DNA from: Lentisphaerae bacterium RIFOXYA12_64_32 | GTDB lineage: Bacteria; Verrucomicrobiota; Lentisphaeria; Oligosphaerales; YB12-FULL-65-16 | Direction: 5' to 3' | Assembly: GCA_001803235.1 (NCBI GenBank) | Contig: MHBL01000480.1 | Span: 19,401 to 83,400 of the forward strand | DNA: 64,000 nucleotides | In this document: piece by piece, positions 42,169-51,059 of the stretch | Numbering within the stretch: the stretch's first letter is position 1 | How the letters are laid out: each line of letters begins with the position of its first letter | Position numbers and translations under genes: made by a program | The notes under the pieces: model-generated | Database searches by the model: none | Told to the model about the DNA's origin: nothing | Seen by the model: only the letters and a program-made list of their open reading frames with translations

Positions 42169-42448
42169 CCCAATCCTCCTTCTTTGCCACCGCAAATAGC
42201 CCCTGCCTTGCCCTTGCCCTTGCCCGATGGGCGCAATATCCGGTGCCGCGTACAGCCAACGCCGCCCGTATCAGGCCGCTACTTTAGATGGCGTCGAGTG
42301 GCACCGCAAGTCTGCGGAGGGACTGGGCAAGTGAAGCGTCAGTGGCGGGAGGAACGACGGCGTGCTGGCCCATGCGTGAGACCCCCGTGGCCTTGTGCCA
42401 CGGGTGAATCGGGTTCGCCCGCCAAACGTGGCCCCCCCCTCTCTCCCC

Positions 42449-42481
42449 TTTCCCCCGTCCGCCGGCGGCGGACGGGGGAAA
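42449..42481. repeat. Perfect 15-bp hairpin
   Basis: TTTCCCCCGTCCGCC and its reverse complement are separated by GGC. No T-run follows. Confidence 0.85.
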
Positions 42482-42608
42482 ACACGGTGCGACGTAGTAA
42501 CCAAATGAACCCGTTCACCTGCCACACAAGGGGGTCTATGCTCCACCCTTTGCTCCCATGTTACTCGCGTGTCACTCTGCGCCGCCGCCCGGCTCGTCCG
42601 GGCGGGGC

Positions 42609-42659
42609 GACGATTGGGGGAAAAGGGGCGGGCGAGCCGCCCTCTTTCCCCCAATCGTC
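42609..42659 (-). terminator. Long hairpin just downstream of the MFS gene, possible terminator
   Basis: Outer arms GACGATTGGGGGAAA and reverse complement, inner arms GGGCGG/CCGCCC, 5-base loop. It lies 14 bases after the stop codon of the minus-strand MFS gene, a suitable place for a terminator, but there is no T-run. Confidence 0.45.
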
Positions 42660-42672
42660 CGGGCTGGTTGCT

Positions 42673-43851
42673 CTACCCCTGGGCCGGCGCGCTGGCCGGC
42701 ACCCGCACTTGACTGGTGAAGAACAGCATCACCACCGCGATCACCGCCGCCCCCAGGAACACCGACGAATGTCCATACCGCATCCACATCAGGCCGCCCA
42801 GTGACGGGATCGACATCGAGACAGCATGATTGAGGGTGATCCCGAACGACAGCGTCGGGGCCACGTCCTCCGGTCGCACGGCGATCTTCGACAGGTACGT
42901 GTCCCGCGCCATGTTCACTCCGAACAGCAATTGGTCGGCCACGAAACAGACATAGAGCAACCCCAGCGCCGCCGCTTCGCGGTGCAGAAGATGTGCGAAT
43001 CCGTACCCGGCGCAGACCAGAAAGATGCAGACCGAATCCGTCATCAGCACGAAACGCTCGCCCAAGCGATCGATCGCGCGTCCGAGCAACGGCTGAAACG
43101 CGATGCCCAGCACCGCGGCGACCATCCACAATTTCGCAAAGATGACCACCGGTTGATGGAATATTTTCACCAGCACCCAAGGCCCAAAGGTGATGAAAAT
43201 CTGCTTCCGTGCCCCGAACAGGAAGGACAGGACGTAGTAGAGCCAATAGCGGTTGTTCCAGACGAACTTGGGCCGCTCGAGGTGCGCGTCCGGCATGCGT
43301 ATGAACATCAGGGCCACGCCGGCCAGCGTGGCCGCCGTCCCGCCCATGATGAAGATCAGGCGGTAGTTCGGGGTGCGGCCGTCACGCATCACCCACCAGA
43401 CCAAAGCGCACCCGATGATGCTCGAGGCGATGCTCACACCGCGCACCTGGCCAAGCCGCCGCCCCTTGCGACCGCCTGTGGCCAGGGCCATCCCCACGGA
43501 AGAACTGATCGGCATCAGCAGGTGCATGCCGATACTCCACACGATCGTAAACAGCAGCATGGCGTTCCAGGACTGGCCGCAGAACGCCAGGCCGAACATG
43601 CCGGCGCCGACCATCAGCCCGCAGACCGCACCGATCCGGGTCTCGGGAAGAAAGAACAGCAGGCCGGCGAACAGCGCCGTCAGGAACCCGGGCAGTTCCC
43701 GGGGAAATTCGAGGAAGCCGCGCCGGTCCGCGTCCAGACTGAACGCGTCATGGACGAAATTGTTGAACGTGGTCTCGAACATCCCGCCGGCCATGCCGAG
43801 AAAGGCAATGCCGAGCAGGAAGAACGCCAGGTTCGGCGTGATCGAGCGCAA
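42673..43851 (-). CDS. Major facilitator superfamily transporter, 392 aa
   Basis: About 12 hydrophobic segments are spread evenly along the chain, with the cytoplasmic loop between helices 2 and 3 short and a polar central loop (FIRMPDAHLERPKFVWNNR). A loop ALATGGRKGRRLGQVRG matches the conserved MFS Gly/Arg-rich turn. The substrate is unknown; given the neighbours, a sugar or oligosaccharide is plausible. The start is uncertain: the open frame begins at a TTG at 43851 with a GGGAG site only a few bases away. It is divergent from a second MFS gene. Confidence 0.85.
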   Translation of the reverse strand: MRSITPNLAFFLLGIAFLGMAGGMFETTFNNFVHDAFSLDADRRGFLEFPRELPGFLTALFAGLLFFLPETRIGAVCGLMVGAGMFGLAFCGQSWNAMLLFTIVWSIGMHLLMPISSSVGMALATGGRKGRRLGQVRGVSIASSIIGCALVWWVMRDGRTPNYRLIFIMGGTAATLAGVALMFIRMPDAHLERPKFVWNNRYWLYYVLSFLFGARKQIFITFGPWVLVKIFHQPVVIFAKLWMVAAVLGIAFQPLLGRAIDRLGERFVLMTDSVCIFLVCAGYGFAHLLHREAAALGLLYVCFVADQLLFGVNMARDTYLSKIAVRPEDVAPTLSFGITLNHAVSMSIPSLGGLMWMRYGHSSVFLGAAVIAVVMLFFTSQVRVPASAPAQG

Positions 43852-44231
43852 ACGCTCCCGCAGACCATTCGTAGTGCTCTTGCCTAATCATCCGACAATG
43901 CTCTGCGCTTAACCGCCGCATACTTGTCGAAGGGGCCGATGAAGCGCCTGGGACACACCAGACGATGCAGTATACGCCACCGCAGCGGAACCTCAAGAGT
44001 GGAGAGACGATTCCCTGGCGTAATGCGTCAGTCGTGGGTGCACGGTTGGGCGGTAGATGGCCAACGTGGCGGGAGCGGCTCGCTCCCGCGGGTGTCGGAG
44101 CGAGCCGCTCCGACCACTTTAGGCGTCAGCCCAGGTCAGACTTCGACCTTATCTCCCCCCGCGACTAACGCATTACTCCCTGGCTGCCGGCCACCTTGCG
44201 GCTTGTCCCGCCGCAGGTAGAGTATCCATCC
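43852..44231. other. Spacer between divergent MFS genes (380 bp)
   Basis: No gene is seen. It holds a 60-bp repeat (44042-44101) with a hairpin extending to 44111. The promoters of the two MFS genes must lie here but no strong match is visible. Confidence 0.6.
44042..44111. repeat. Dispersed repeat, copy 1, with 15-bp hairpin
   Basis: Bases 44042-44101 match 63941-64000 with a single difference. GGAGCGGCTCGCTCC (44072-44086) and its reverse complement (44097-44111) form a stem. Confidence 0.9.
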
Positions 44232-46490
44232 ATGTTCACCCCAATGGAAATCAAGCAGACCAAGCGCCGGATGGCCATGGCGGAGATCCCCGCCGGCATG
44301 GCCTGGTCCGGCATTGGGGTGACTTACCTCACCGGATTCTTCCTGCTGCTGAAGGCGAACAGCTTCCAGATCGGCCTGATCTCGGCCATCCCGGCGCTCT
44401 GCAGCGTCGCCGCAGTACTGGGCGGATTCCTGCTGCACCGCTGGCAGAGCCGGAAGACCTGGGTGATCGCCCTGCTCGCCGCGTTCTACCTCAGCCACGC
44501 CTTTCTGGGAACGATCCCGTACCTGTTGCGCGGCTACCCCGCCGCCCTGCAGGTCTACCTCGGCCTCGCCGTCTTGGCCGGGGCCTACATCCTGGTGAAG
44601 ATCAACGACGTGTTCTGGTACCCGTGGGCGTCGGCCATCATCCCCGAAGGCCAGCGCGGCAGTTTCTTCGGCCGCCTGATGATCGTGTCCACGCTCGTGA
44701 CCATGCCCTTCAGTTACCTGGTCGGCCAGTACCTCGACCGCGCCAACAACGCACAGGGCTTCCTGATCGTCTTCGGCCTGTGCGGCCTGGTGGGAACCCT
44801 GGTCACCGTAACCTACGCCCGCATTCCCGATGTGCGCGGCGACAGCAACAAGGAGCAAGCGTTCCGGCTCGCGAACCTTAGCGTCCCCTGTCACGACAAA
44901 GGGTTCAGGAAGTTCCTGCTTTTCGCGGGCGCCGAAACGTTGGCGACAGGATTGTGCGGCCCCTTTACTACGGTCTTCATGCTCGAAACGCTGCACATTC
45001 CGTTTACGCTCATCGCCGTTTTCGGAATCATCTACTCACTGTTCTTCATCGTGTTCGTCGTTGTCTGGGGATACCTCGTTGACAAATACGGCAGCCGCCC
45101 GGTCCTGCTACTCTGCTCGGCGCCGTCGGTTGTGGTCTACTTTCTGTGGATCTTCAATACGCCGCAGCAGTACTACCTCATCTTCCTGATCCACGCGTGC
45201 TCGGGCATCACTGCGGCTGGTGTCGGCGTGGCGCTCCAGAACCAACTCATGGGCGTGTCCACCGGCAAACACAGCACCGCCTACGTCAGCGTCTTCCAGA
45301 TCGTCACGGGGGTTGTCGGGTTCGCCGCACCGTTGCTGGGAAGTGCGGTGGTACAGATGCACCGCAACATCACGGTGGACGTGTTCGGCTTCGCCGTCGG
45401 TCAGTACCAGGTACTCTTCGGCATGGCCGGGGTGTTGTCCGTGCTGCCGCTGTTCTTCATCGTCGGCCTGAGCGAGCCGCGCGGCAAGACAGCCCTGTTC
45501 ATACTGCGGAATATGCTGATGGTCAACCCGCTGAAGTTGGCCTTGCACCTCTTCTCGTTCCACCGCAGCTTCGGCGAGAAGGAACGCCTCAACGCAACCA
45601 TGGGCCTGGGCAGCACCGGCAGTCCCATGGTCCTGAGTGAACTGGTTGTGACGCTGGACGATCCGATCTACTTTGTCCGGCGCGAGGCAGCCCTGGCGCT
45701 CGGCCGCATCGGGGACCGTGACGCGGTCATGCCGCTGATCGCCAAGCTGTCGGACGAGAACGCCAACATCCAGTACGAAGCCGCGTGGGCTTTGGGCAAC
45801 ATCCGCGATGAACAGAGCATTCCGCCGCTGCTGGAGTGCCTGAAGAGCCCCGACCCCAAACTACGCGGCTATGCGGCCACGGCACTGGGTGAAATCGGCG
45901 CCTCGGTGGCCATCGAACCACTCCTCGAACGCCTCGAAAACAGCCAGGATGTGTTCGAAACCACCTGCGCCGCCAACGCCCTGAGTCGCCTCGGCTACAA
46001 GAAGGCACTGTGGAAGACGCTGGAGCAACTGGTGCGCAGCGATCAACCCGTCGTCCGACGCCAACTCTCCGTGTCCTTGGGCGACCTTCTCGGGGAACAG
46101 GGCAGCTTCTACCGGTTGCTGAACCGCGAGGAACGCGTGTACGGCGAAGAGGTACGGCGTCTCCTCACCCGCATGGGCAAGGCGGTCGATCGCCGCTGGA
46201 AACCCAAACTCGGCACCGACACCGCAACCAGAACCATGGACGGCTTGAAGCGTGTGGACAGCTTGTACGGCGAGAAACGATACCCGGAGGCGCTGCGCGA
46301 GGTGGTCGGTGTCTGCGACCTGCTCTTCGGCCCCGAGATCCACCGCTACAACCACACGCAGGAAATCGGACGCCGGTTCCTGCACGAACTACTCTCCCAG
46401 AACGAGGTACTGGGCAATCGCGTGTACTGGGAGGAATGCCTCGTCTCCATCTACGAACTCGACCTGATCTTCCACGCCACGGACGTGTGA
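44232..46490 (+). CDS. MFS transporter fused to C-terminal HEAT repeats, 752 aa
   Basis: Residues about 1-440 are a 12-helix MFS-type transporter (GIGVTYLTGFFLLLKANSFQ at the start). Residues about 465-640 are HEAT-like repeats, for example YFVRREAALALGRIGDRDAV, IQYEAAWALGNIRDEQSIPP and KLRGYAATALGEIGASVAIE, each about 31 residues. A 110-residue helical tail follows. HEAT repeats usually bind other proteins or phycobilin-like ligands, so the transporter may be tethered or regulated from the cytoplasm. The ATG at 44232 is chosen because the upstream residues are non-hydrophobic spacer. It is divergent from a plain MFS gene. Confidence 0.85.
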   Translation: MFTPMEIKQTKRRMAMAEIPAGMAWSGIGVTYLTGFFLLLKANSFQIGLISAIPALCSVAAVLGGFLLHRWQSRKTWVIALLAAFYLSHAFLGTIPYLLRGYPAALQVYLGLAVLAGAYILVKINDVFWYPWASAIIPEGQRGSFFGRLMIVSTLVTMPFSYLVGQYLDRANNAQGFLIVFGLCGLVGTLVTVTYARIPDVRGDSNKEQAFRLANLSVPCHDKGFRKFLLFAGAETLATGLCGPFTTVFMLETLHIPFTLIAVFGIIYSLFFIVFVVVWGYLVDKYGSRPVLLLCSAPSVVVYFLWIFNTPQQYYLIFLIHACSGITAAGVGVALQNQLMGVSTGKHSTAYVSVFQIVTGVVGFAAPLLGSAVVQMHRNITVDVFGFAVGQYQVLFGMAGVLSVLPLFFIVGLSEPRGKTALFILRNMLMVNPLKLALHLFSFHRSFGEKERLNATMGLGSTGSPMVLSELVVTLDDPIYFVRREAALALGRIGDRDAVMPLIAKLSDENANIQYEAAWALGNIRDEQSIPPLLECLKSPDPKLRGYAATALGEIGASVAIEPLLERLENSQDVFETTCAANALSRLGYKKALWKTLEQLVRSDQPVVRRQLSVSLGDLLGEQGSFYRLLNREERVYGEEVRRLLTRMGKAVDRRWKPKLGTDTATRTMDGLKRVDSLYGEKRYPEALREVVGVCDLLFGPEIHRYNHTQEIGRRFLHELLSQNEVLGNRVYWEECLVSIYELDLIFHATDV

Positions 46491-46523
46491 GGCGACAACA
46501 GCGCAGTCCAGGCGCAATGGCTC

Positions 46524-46552
46524 TTGCGCTCTCCGCATTTCTGCGCTATTCT
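46524..46552 (+). promoter_or_regulatory. Probable promoter of the secreted glycosidase-like gene
   Basis: TTGCGC (46524-46529) and TATTCT (46547-46552) are separated by 17 bases, about 70 bases ahead of the ATG. Confidence 0.5.
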
Positions 46553-46622
46553 GCTGTTGCCGGAGGGGTTTTTCCGGTACCGCTCGCTCAACTCCCAGCA
46601 TGGCAAACGGAGAGGACACACC

Positions 46623-49600
46623 ATGCAACACGTCTCATCCCAGCGTGGCCCCGAGTCGCTGAAGTACACCTGCCGCCCGCTGTCAGGGCTTGCCGCAGTC
46701 CTCGTTTCCGCGCTCTGGAGTGGGTTCGCCTCGGGGGCCGCGCCCGGAGTCCAGGTCGATCCACAGGCACACACGGTCGTTATCCAAACGCCGCGCCTGG
46801 CCGCGACCTTTCGTGATGGCATGATTGTGGCGGTCATAGCCCTCGGCACCGGCGAGGTGCACGCCGACGCGGCCACCACCGACGAACTCGGCGTCCCGTC
46901 CGGCCTGGGGCACCTCACCGGCATGCCCGAAGCGGTCGGCAAACTGCACATGCCGTGGGGGACCGACACGCTGAACCAGCAGATCGAACTCGGAACCAAG
47001 CACCCGACCATGCACCGCCCCCACGCCGGTTCGACGTGGACAACGGCGGACATCGAGGGCGGCATGCAGATGACCTGGACCGGGCTGAGCAACGGCGCCC
47101 AAATGTTTCCCGAGGAGACCGTATCCGTGAAGGCGTGGGTTGATCCGGCAACCGGCGCGCTACTGTTCCGCGCTACGGGCACGAGTCCGACGGAGGGGGT
47201 GTACGGAGTCCAGGTGCCCGTCGCCAACCTGCACGCCGAGCACCGCGTCTACGTGGCCAGCTTCGGCGGTATCATGTACGACAGCAGCGGTAAGCCGGGC
47301 TTGACAACCCTGGGTGGAACGCCGTTCTGGGAAGCGCCCGTGGTCGCGATCGAAGGGCGCCAGGGCAGCCTGGGGTTGTGGGTCGAAGCGCCCGAATGCC
47401 CACCGGACTTCTTCTTCATGAACTGGAGCGGCAAAAGCTTCTCCATCGCCATCGAGCACCTGAACCTGATGCCGTTCGAACCGCACAAGAGCGTCGAGTC
47501 GGTCACCTGGCGGCTCGACGCGGTCGCCGGCGGCTGGGTCGCGGCCATGACTCCGTACCGGGACTGGTACGCCCGGGCGTTCGCCGAGGAGTTGCGCGCC
47601 CGGGCCGCCGTCACCTGGGCGGACCGGATCAAGGTCATCATCGACGAATACGAGAAGGCGGACCCGGCTGGGTTGCGGGCGCTGGCGACCGTGTTCGACC
47701 CCGAAACCGTCCTGCTGCACGAGTGGAACGCGCGCGCGCCGGAGTTCGACCACGAACTGCCCGATTGGACGCCGCGCGCCGGCTACGTCGAGCGGGTCAA
47801 GGCCGCGCAGGTGCTCGGGTTCCGTACCATGGCGTACGTCAACACGTACTGCGTCAACTACAACTCGCCGGTCTTTGTGCGCGACCGCATCCAGGATTTT
47901 GGGCTTACGCGGCGATTGAAGGGCGTATCCGCCTACGCCAAGTCCGTCCAGGACCCGTTCATGTTCGACAAGGCCAAGGACGGCCAGATACTCTACCTCG
48001 ATCCGCTGTCGCCGCGCTGGCGCCAGTACCACACCGACATGATGGTCAAGTGGCGCGACGAAACGGGCACAGACGCGAACTACGAGGACACTGGCGGTTG
48101 CGCCGGCGACTTCGGCAACGGCGTGATCGAGGGCAAGTCCGGGGCGCAGGGCAGCGTCGACGCGTTTCGCGACCTGCTGCGCCGCAACCCCACCGTGCCC
48201 ATGGCTTCGGAGTACGGACCGCACAGCATCGCGTTCGCGGTGCGCTGGCCGCTGCGGTATCAACAGGTCTGGGGCGGCGAGGCGACGCGCGTCCAGTGGA
48301 TGACGCATCAGCGGCCGGTGTCGGCGTTCATTCACGGCCCGCACCACGGGGCGTGGGTGCCGACGATCAACGCGGAATCCAACTTCCTGCGCCATGTCGT
48401 GGTAGCATGCTCCGACGCGCTCGGAGGCCCGGCGCAGTGTCCCGGCACGCTCCAGAGCCTGCAGGCCAACCAGGGCATCCTCGTCCACATGCGGTGGCGC
48501 GCGCAACTGTTCTCGAGGAAGCAGCTCGAACCGTTCTTCGCACCCGAGCGCTGGGAACCGACACTCGCCTGTATGTATCAAGACCGTGATGGACAGATCT
48601 ACAAGTACTACGCCGACGCGCAGGCTCACCGCATGGTCGGTCCCGACGGCCGCGAACTTTACGCCCGCATCTCGGGCCTGAACCGCTACTCGACGGGCCT
48701 GAACCTCCCCGGTTGGCCGGCCATCAGCGACGGCACCATCTTGGGCCTCAACCCCAAGATCCGCTACGCCCTGGTCCCCGGCGTCCCGGACCGAACTGGG
48801 GTCGCCGTGACCCGCCTGCCCGAGGGCGTGTTCATCTCACGCTTCTACGAGACCAAGGCGTTCACCGTCATCAGCCTGGAACCCATCGAGACCGGCAAGC
48901 CCGCCCAGGGTGAGGTAGCGTTCCGCAGTGCCTCAGGCTTCGCGGAAATCTTCGTCAACGACCAACTCGTCGACACGCCAAAGCCCGCGGACAAGGGCGC
49001 GTCGGTGGACATGACGTTCACGATCGCATTCCCCGCCAACATCCTGTTCGTCAAGGAAGGTGTTCAGACCGTGCAACACGATCAGTACTTCGGCGATGGA
49101 CATGAAGTCGGCCGGTACATCCTCGTCGACTCCGGGTTAGACCGGGGCGGCGAGTACGTGCCGCCGTACCGGCCCAACTTCGAGGTGCCCGGCGAGAAAC
49201 AGCCCGTCCCGTTCACGTTCCTGAGTTGGGGTAACGACGCGGAAGTAACCGTCGACTACCTGGTGAAGATCCCGGCCAAGGACTCGACGCTGCGCGTGTA
49301 CCTGCAGCACCGCCAGGACAAGTACGGGAACGGCACCATCGCGCGGCTGTACGTCAACGGACGCATGCGGCACGCGTATGACTTCGGCCCGAAACCCAAT
49401 CCGGCCTGGAAAGACGGCATGCCCGCCAACGAGAAGAATGTCTGGGACACCGCGTACCACGCCTGGTCACTGCCCCTCGGCGCGACCGCCGGACGCACTG
49501 TGCTCGTCACCCTGGCCACGGACGGGAAGGCCAGCAACAACGCGGACAGCCAGTGGTGGTCCCGACCCAAGTTCGTCCAGGATCCGCAGCAGGCGGAGAG

Positions 49601-49643
49601 CTACTTGACACTGACCAAGGACGGAGGCGTCGACGAGCCGTGA
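46623..49643 (+). CDS. Secreted glycoside-hydrolase-like protein (DUF6259-like), 1006 aa
   Basis: A signal peptide is likely (hydrophobic LSGLAAVLVSALWSGFASG, cleavage before AAPGV). A beta-sandwich region of about 300 residues precedes a probable TIM barrel (about residues 320-620), with LLHEWNARAPEFDH, GFRTMAYVNTYCVNYNS and a candidate catalytic acid in DANYEDTGG (about residue 484). Beta-rich modules complete the protein. The overall pattern resembles DUF6259 and related putative glycosidases of Lentisphaerae and Planctomycetes. Substrate unknown. GGAGAGGA precedes the ATG. It opens the right-hand polysaccharide-degradation region. Confidence 0.75.
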   Translation: MQHVSSQRGPESLKYTCRPLSGLAAVLVSALWSGFASGAAPGVQVDPQAHTVVIQTPRLAATFRDGMIVAVIALGTGEVHADAATTDELGVPSGLGHLTGMPEAVGKLHMPWGTDTLNQQIELGTKHPTMHRPHAGSTWTTADIEGGMQMTWTGLSNGAQMFPEETVSVKAWVDPATGALLFRATGTSPTEGVYGVQVPVANLHAEHRVYVASFGGIMYDSSGKPGLTTLGGTPFWEAPVVAIEGRQGSLGLWVEAPECPPDFFFMNWSGKSFSIAIEHLNLMPFEPHKSVESVTWRLDAVAGGWVAAMTPYRDWYARAFAEELRARAAVTWADRIKVIIDEYEKADPAGLRALATVFDPETVLLHEWNARAPEFDHELPDWTPRAGYVERVKAAQVLGFRTMAYVNTYCVNYNSPVFVRDRIQDFGLTRRLKGVSAYAKSVQDPFMFDKAKDGQILYLDPLSPRWRQYHTDMMVKWRDETGTDANYEDTGGCAGDFGNGVIEGKSGAQGSVDAFRDLLRRNPTVPMASEYGPHSIAFAVRWPLRYQQVWGGEATRVQWMTHQRPVSAFIHGPHHGAWVPTINAESNFLRHVVVACSDALGGPAQCPGTLQSLQANQGILVHMRWRAQLFSRKQLEPFFAPERWEPTLACMYQDRDGQIYKYYADAQAHRMVGPDGRELYARISGLNRYSTGLNLPGWPAISDGTILGLNPKIRYALVPGVPDRTGVAVTRLPEGVFISRFYETKAFTVISLEPIETGKPAQGEVAFRSASGFAEIFVNDQLVDTPKPADKGASVDMTFTIAFPANILFVKEGVQTVQHDQYFGDGHEVGRYILVDSGLDRGGEYVPPYRPNFEVPGEKQPVPFTFLSWGNDAEVTVDYLVKIPAKDSTLRVYLQHRQDKYGNGTIARLYVNGRMRHAYDFGPKPNPAWKDGMPANEKNVWDTAYHAWSLPLGATAGRTVLVTLATDGKASNNADSQWWSRPKFVQDPQQAESYLTLTKDGGVDEP

Positions 49644-50095
49644 ATGCTGCCGGCGCTCTGCCACCCAACCCACCGTCCCCCGCCCCGACCCGTTCGCGCA
49701 GAGCAAAGGACGGTGGCGCGGGACCTCCGGGCCCGCAGTGAGGTGCTCGGTCCGTCCCGGACCGAGGCCCTCGGCCGGGGACCGGCCAGCGCACCCCGCT
49801 TCGGCGCGGGACGCGCCGAGCCACGACTCCGCCCGCACCCACATTCCCCATGATTCTGCCATCCATGACTTTGCGGTCCACCTTCGTCGCCCGATGCTGG
49901 TCTTGCCGGGGTAGCGGAAAGCCGCGCGGTTCTGCGCAAAACGGCACCACTTCTGCGCAGTCCGTGCTTGTACCGGACGACGCGAGGGTGGTATATTCCG
50001 CTTCAGTCTGATGCGTGTGGCCAGGCGCAGCGTCCGCGGGAGGGCGTGCAACGCAAATGAGGCGTTCACCGGTTCAGTTGCCAGGAGGAATCCAG
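49644..50095. other. Spacer with direct repeats and promoter (452 bp)
   Basis: No gene is seen. CTCGGTCCG and its reverse complement form a 9-bp hairpin at 49746-49766. The control region of the next gene lies at 49930-49997. Confidence 0.6.
49930..49997 (+). promoter_or_regulatory. Promoter with upstream direct repeats for the pseudopilin-like gene
   Basis: TTCTGCGCA occurs twice (49930-49938 and 49951-49959), start-to-start 21 bases or two helical turns. A -35 box TTGTAC (49968-49973) and -10 box TATATT (49992-49997), 18 bases apart, follow. The arrangement fits an activator binding two sites on one DNA face just upstream of RNA polymerase. Confidence 0.55.
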
Positions 50096-50968
50096 ATGTG
50101 TACTCGCTCGGCACTAGCGCCGCGGCCTGCGGCCACCGCTCACGACACGTCCAGACACCGGGATACGCGAGCGTCCGGAAGCTCCGCCATGGCCGCGTTC
50201 GTTGGCCCAAACCGACTCCGGCCGTTCACCCTTATCGGGCCCGTTGACAGGCTCAGGACCCTTTCGTTCACGCTCATTGAGCTCCTGGTGGTCATCGCCA
50301 TCATCGCGATTCTCGCCTCACTGCTGCTCCCCGCGCTACAGCAGGCCAAGGAGAAATCAAAGGCCATTGTGTGTATCGGCAACATGAAGCAGCTTGGCGT
50401 CGCCTCGGCAATGTACGTCGACGACTACGACGGCTACTACCACTACGGCATTGCGCAGCCACCGGGGACGTGGACCTACACTCTGCCAGCAGGATGGGTT
50501 GCCGCCGACGCGCGTTGCCCCCAGGACCTGATGGCCGACCACCTGTCCGGCAGTCCGGAGACCTTTTCCTGCCCTTCCGACCCCACACCGCTGGACAACA
50601 ACGAGTGGGAGTTCGACAAGATCCTGAACCTGAAGGGGAACCCCGCAGGCCGAATTCGCTCCAGCTACATGACGGCCGAACGCATGACGTGGATGCTGCC
50701 GGCATCCAACTACACCGGTCGGGCGATCCAGTCCGCGAAAGTCCTGCAACCCGATACGCTCGGGTACCTGACTGAAGGCAGCATGGTCCTGTCGCACGGC
50801 GGCAGCTGGCACGCGGCTAATCGTTTCAACGTGACCTGCTGCTCACGCGTCCAGTGGGACCATTTCCAGCGCACAAATGTGTTGTTTGGCGACTGGCACG
50901 TCAGCGCCGTCCAAATGGTGGGGATCGAGGCCCGGCTCCGGGCTAACCCGTACAGTCTCACGCCATAA
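50096..50968 (+). CDS. Type II secretion/pseudopilin-like protein with long leader, 290 aa
   Basis: The prepilin-like segment FTLIELLVVIAIIAILASLL begins at residue 58, preceded by a 57-residue leader rich in Arg and Ala. The residue before the Phe is Ser, not the Gly usually needed by prepilin peptidase. The globular part begins KEKSKAIVCIGNMKQLGVAS and ends with a GDWHVSAVQMV segment, matching the large pseudopilin-like families of Lentisphaerae and Planctomycetes. They are exported and often lie beside glycan-degradation genes, but their role is not established. The ATG is fixed by a strong AGGAGG site 7 bases upstream. Confidence 0.85.
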   Translation: MCTRSALAPRPAATAHDTSRHRDTRASGSSAMAAFVGPNRLRPFTLIGPVDRLRTLSFTLIELLVVIAIIAILASLLLPALQQAKEKSKAIVCIGNMKQLGVASAMYVDDYDGYYHYGIAQPPGTWTYTLPAGWVAADARCPQDLMADHLSGSPETFSCPSDPTPLDNNEWEFDKILNLKGNPAGRIRSSYMTAERMTWMLPASNYTGRAIQSAKVLQPDTLGYLTEGSMVLSHGGSWHAANRFNVTCCSRVQWDHFQRTNVLFGDWHVSAVQMVGIEARLRANPYSLTP

Positions 50969-51059
50969 GCGCCTGCCGGCGGGTTGCGCACCGTCGCCGA
51001 CCCGCATCACGTCGGTGCGGCGTCCGCAATCGTTCCCGGATCGGACCTGGAGTGGAGAA

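Larger units (their letters stand above)
42169..42672. other. Non-coding spacer with two GC-rich hairpins (504 bp)
   Basis: No gene is seen. A perfect 15-bp stem with loop GGC lies at 42449-42481. A second, with a 15-bp outer stem and a 6-bp inner stem, lies at 42609-42659, just past the end of the MFS gene. ATGTTACTCGCG at 42558-42569 recurs at 63906-63917, and GGCCACGTTT-like sequence (on the minus strand near 42425-42440) recurs at 7917 and 63787. Confidence 0.7.

Noticed and set aside
47378..48589. A 403-codon plus-strand frame inside the DUF6259-like gene
   Set aside because: Arg/Ala/Gly-rich shadow frame with no motif.
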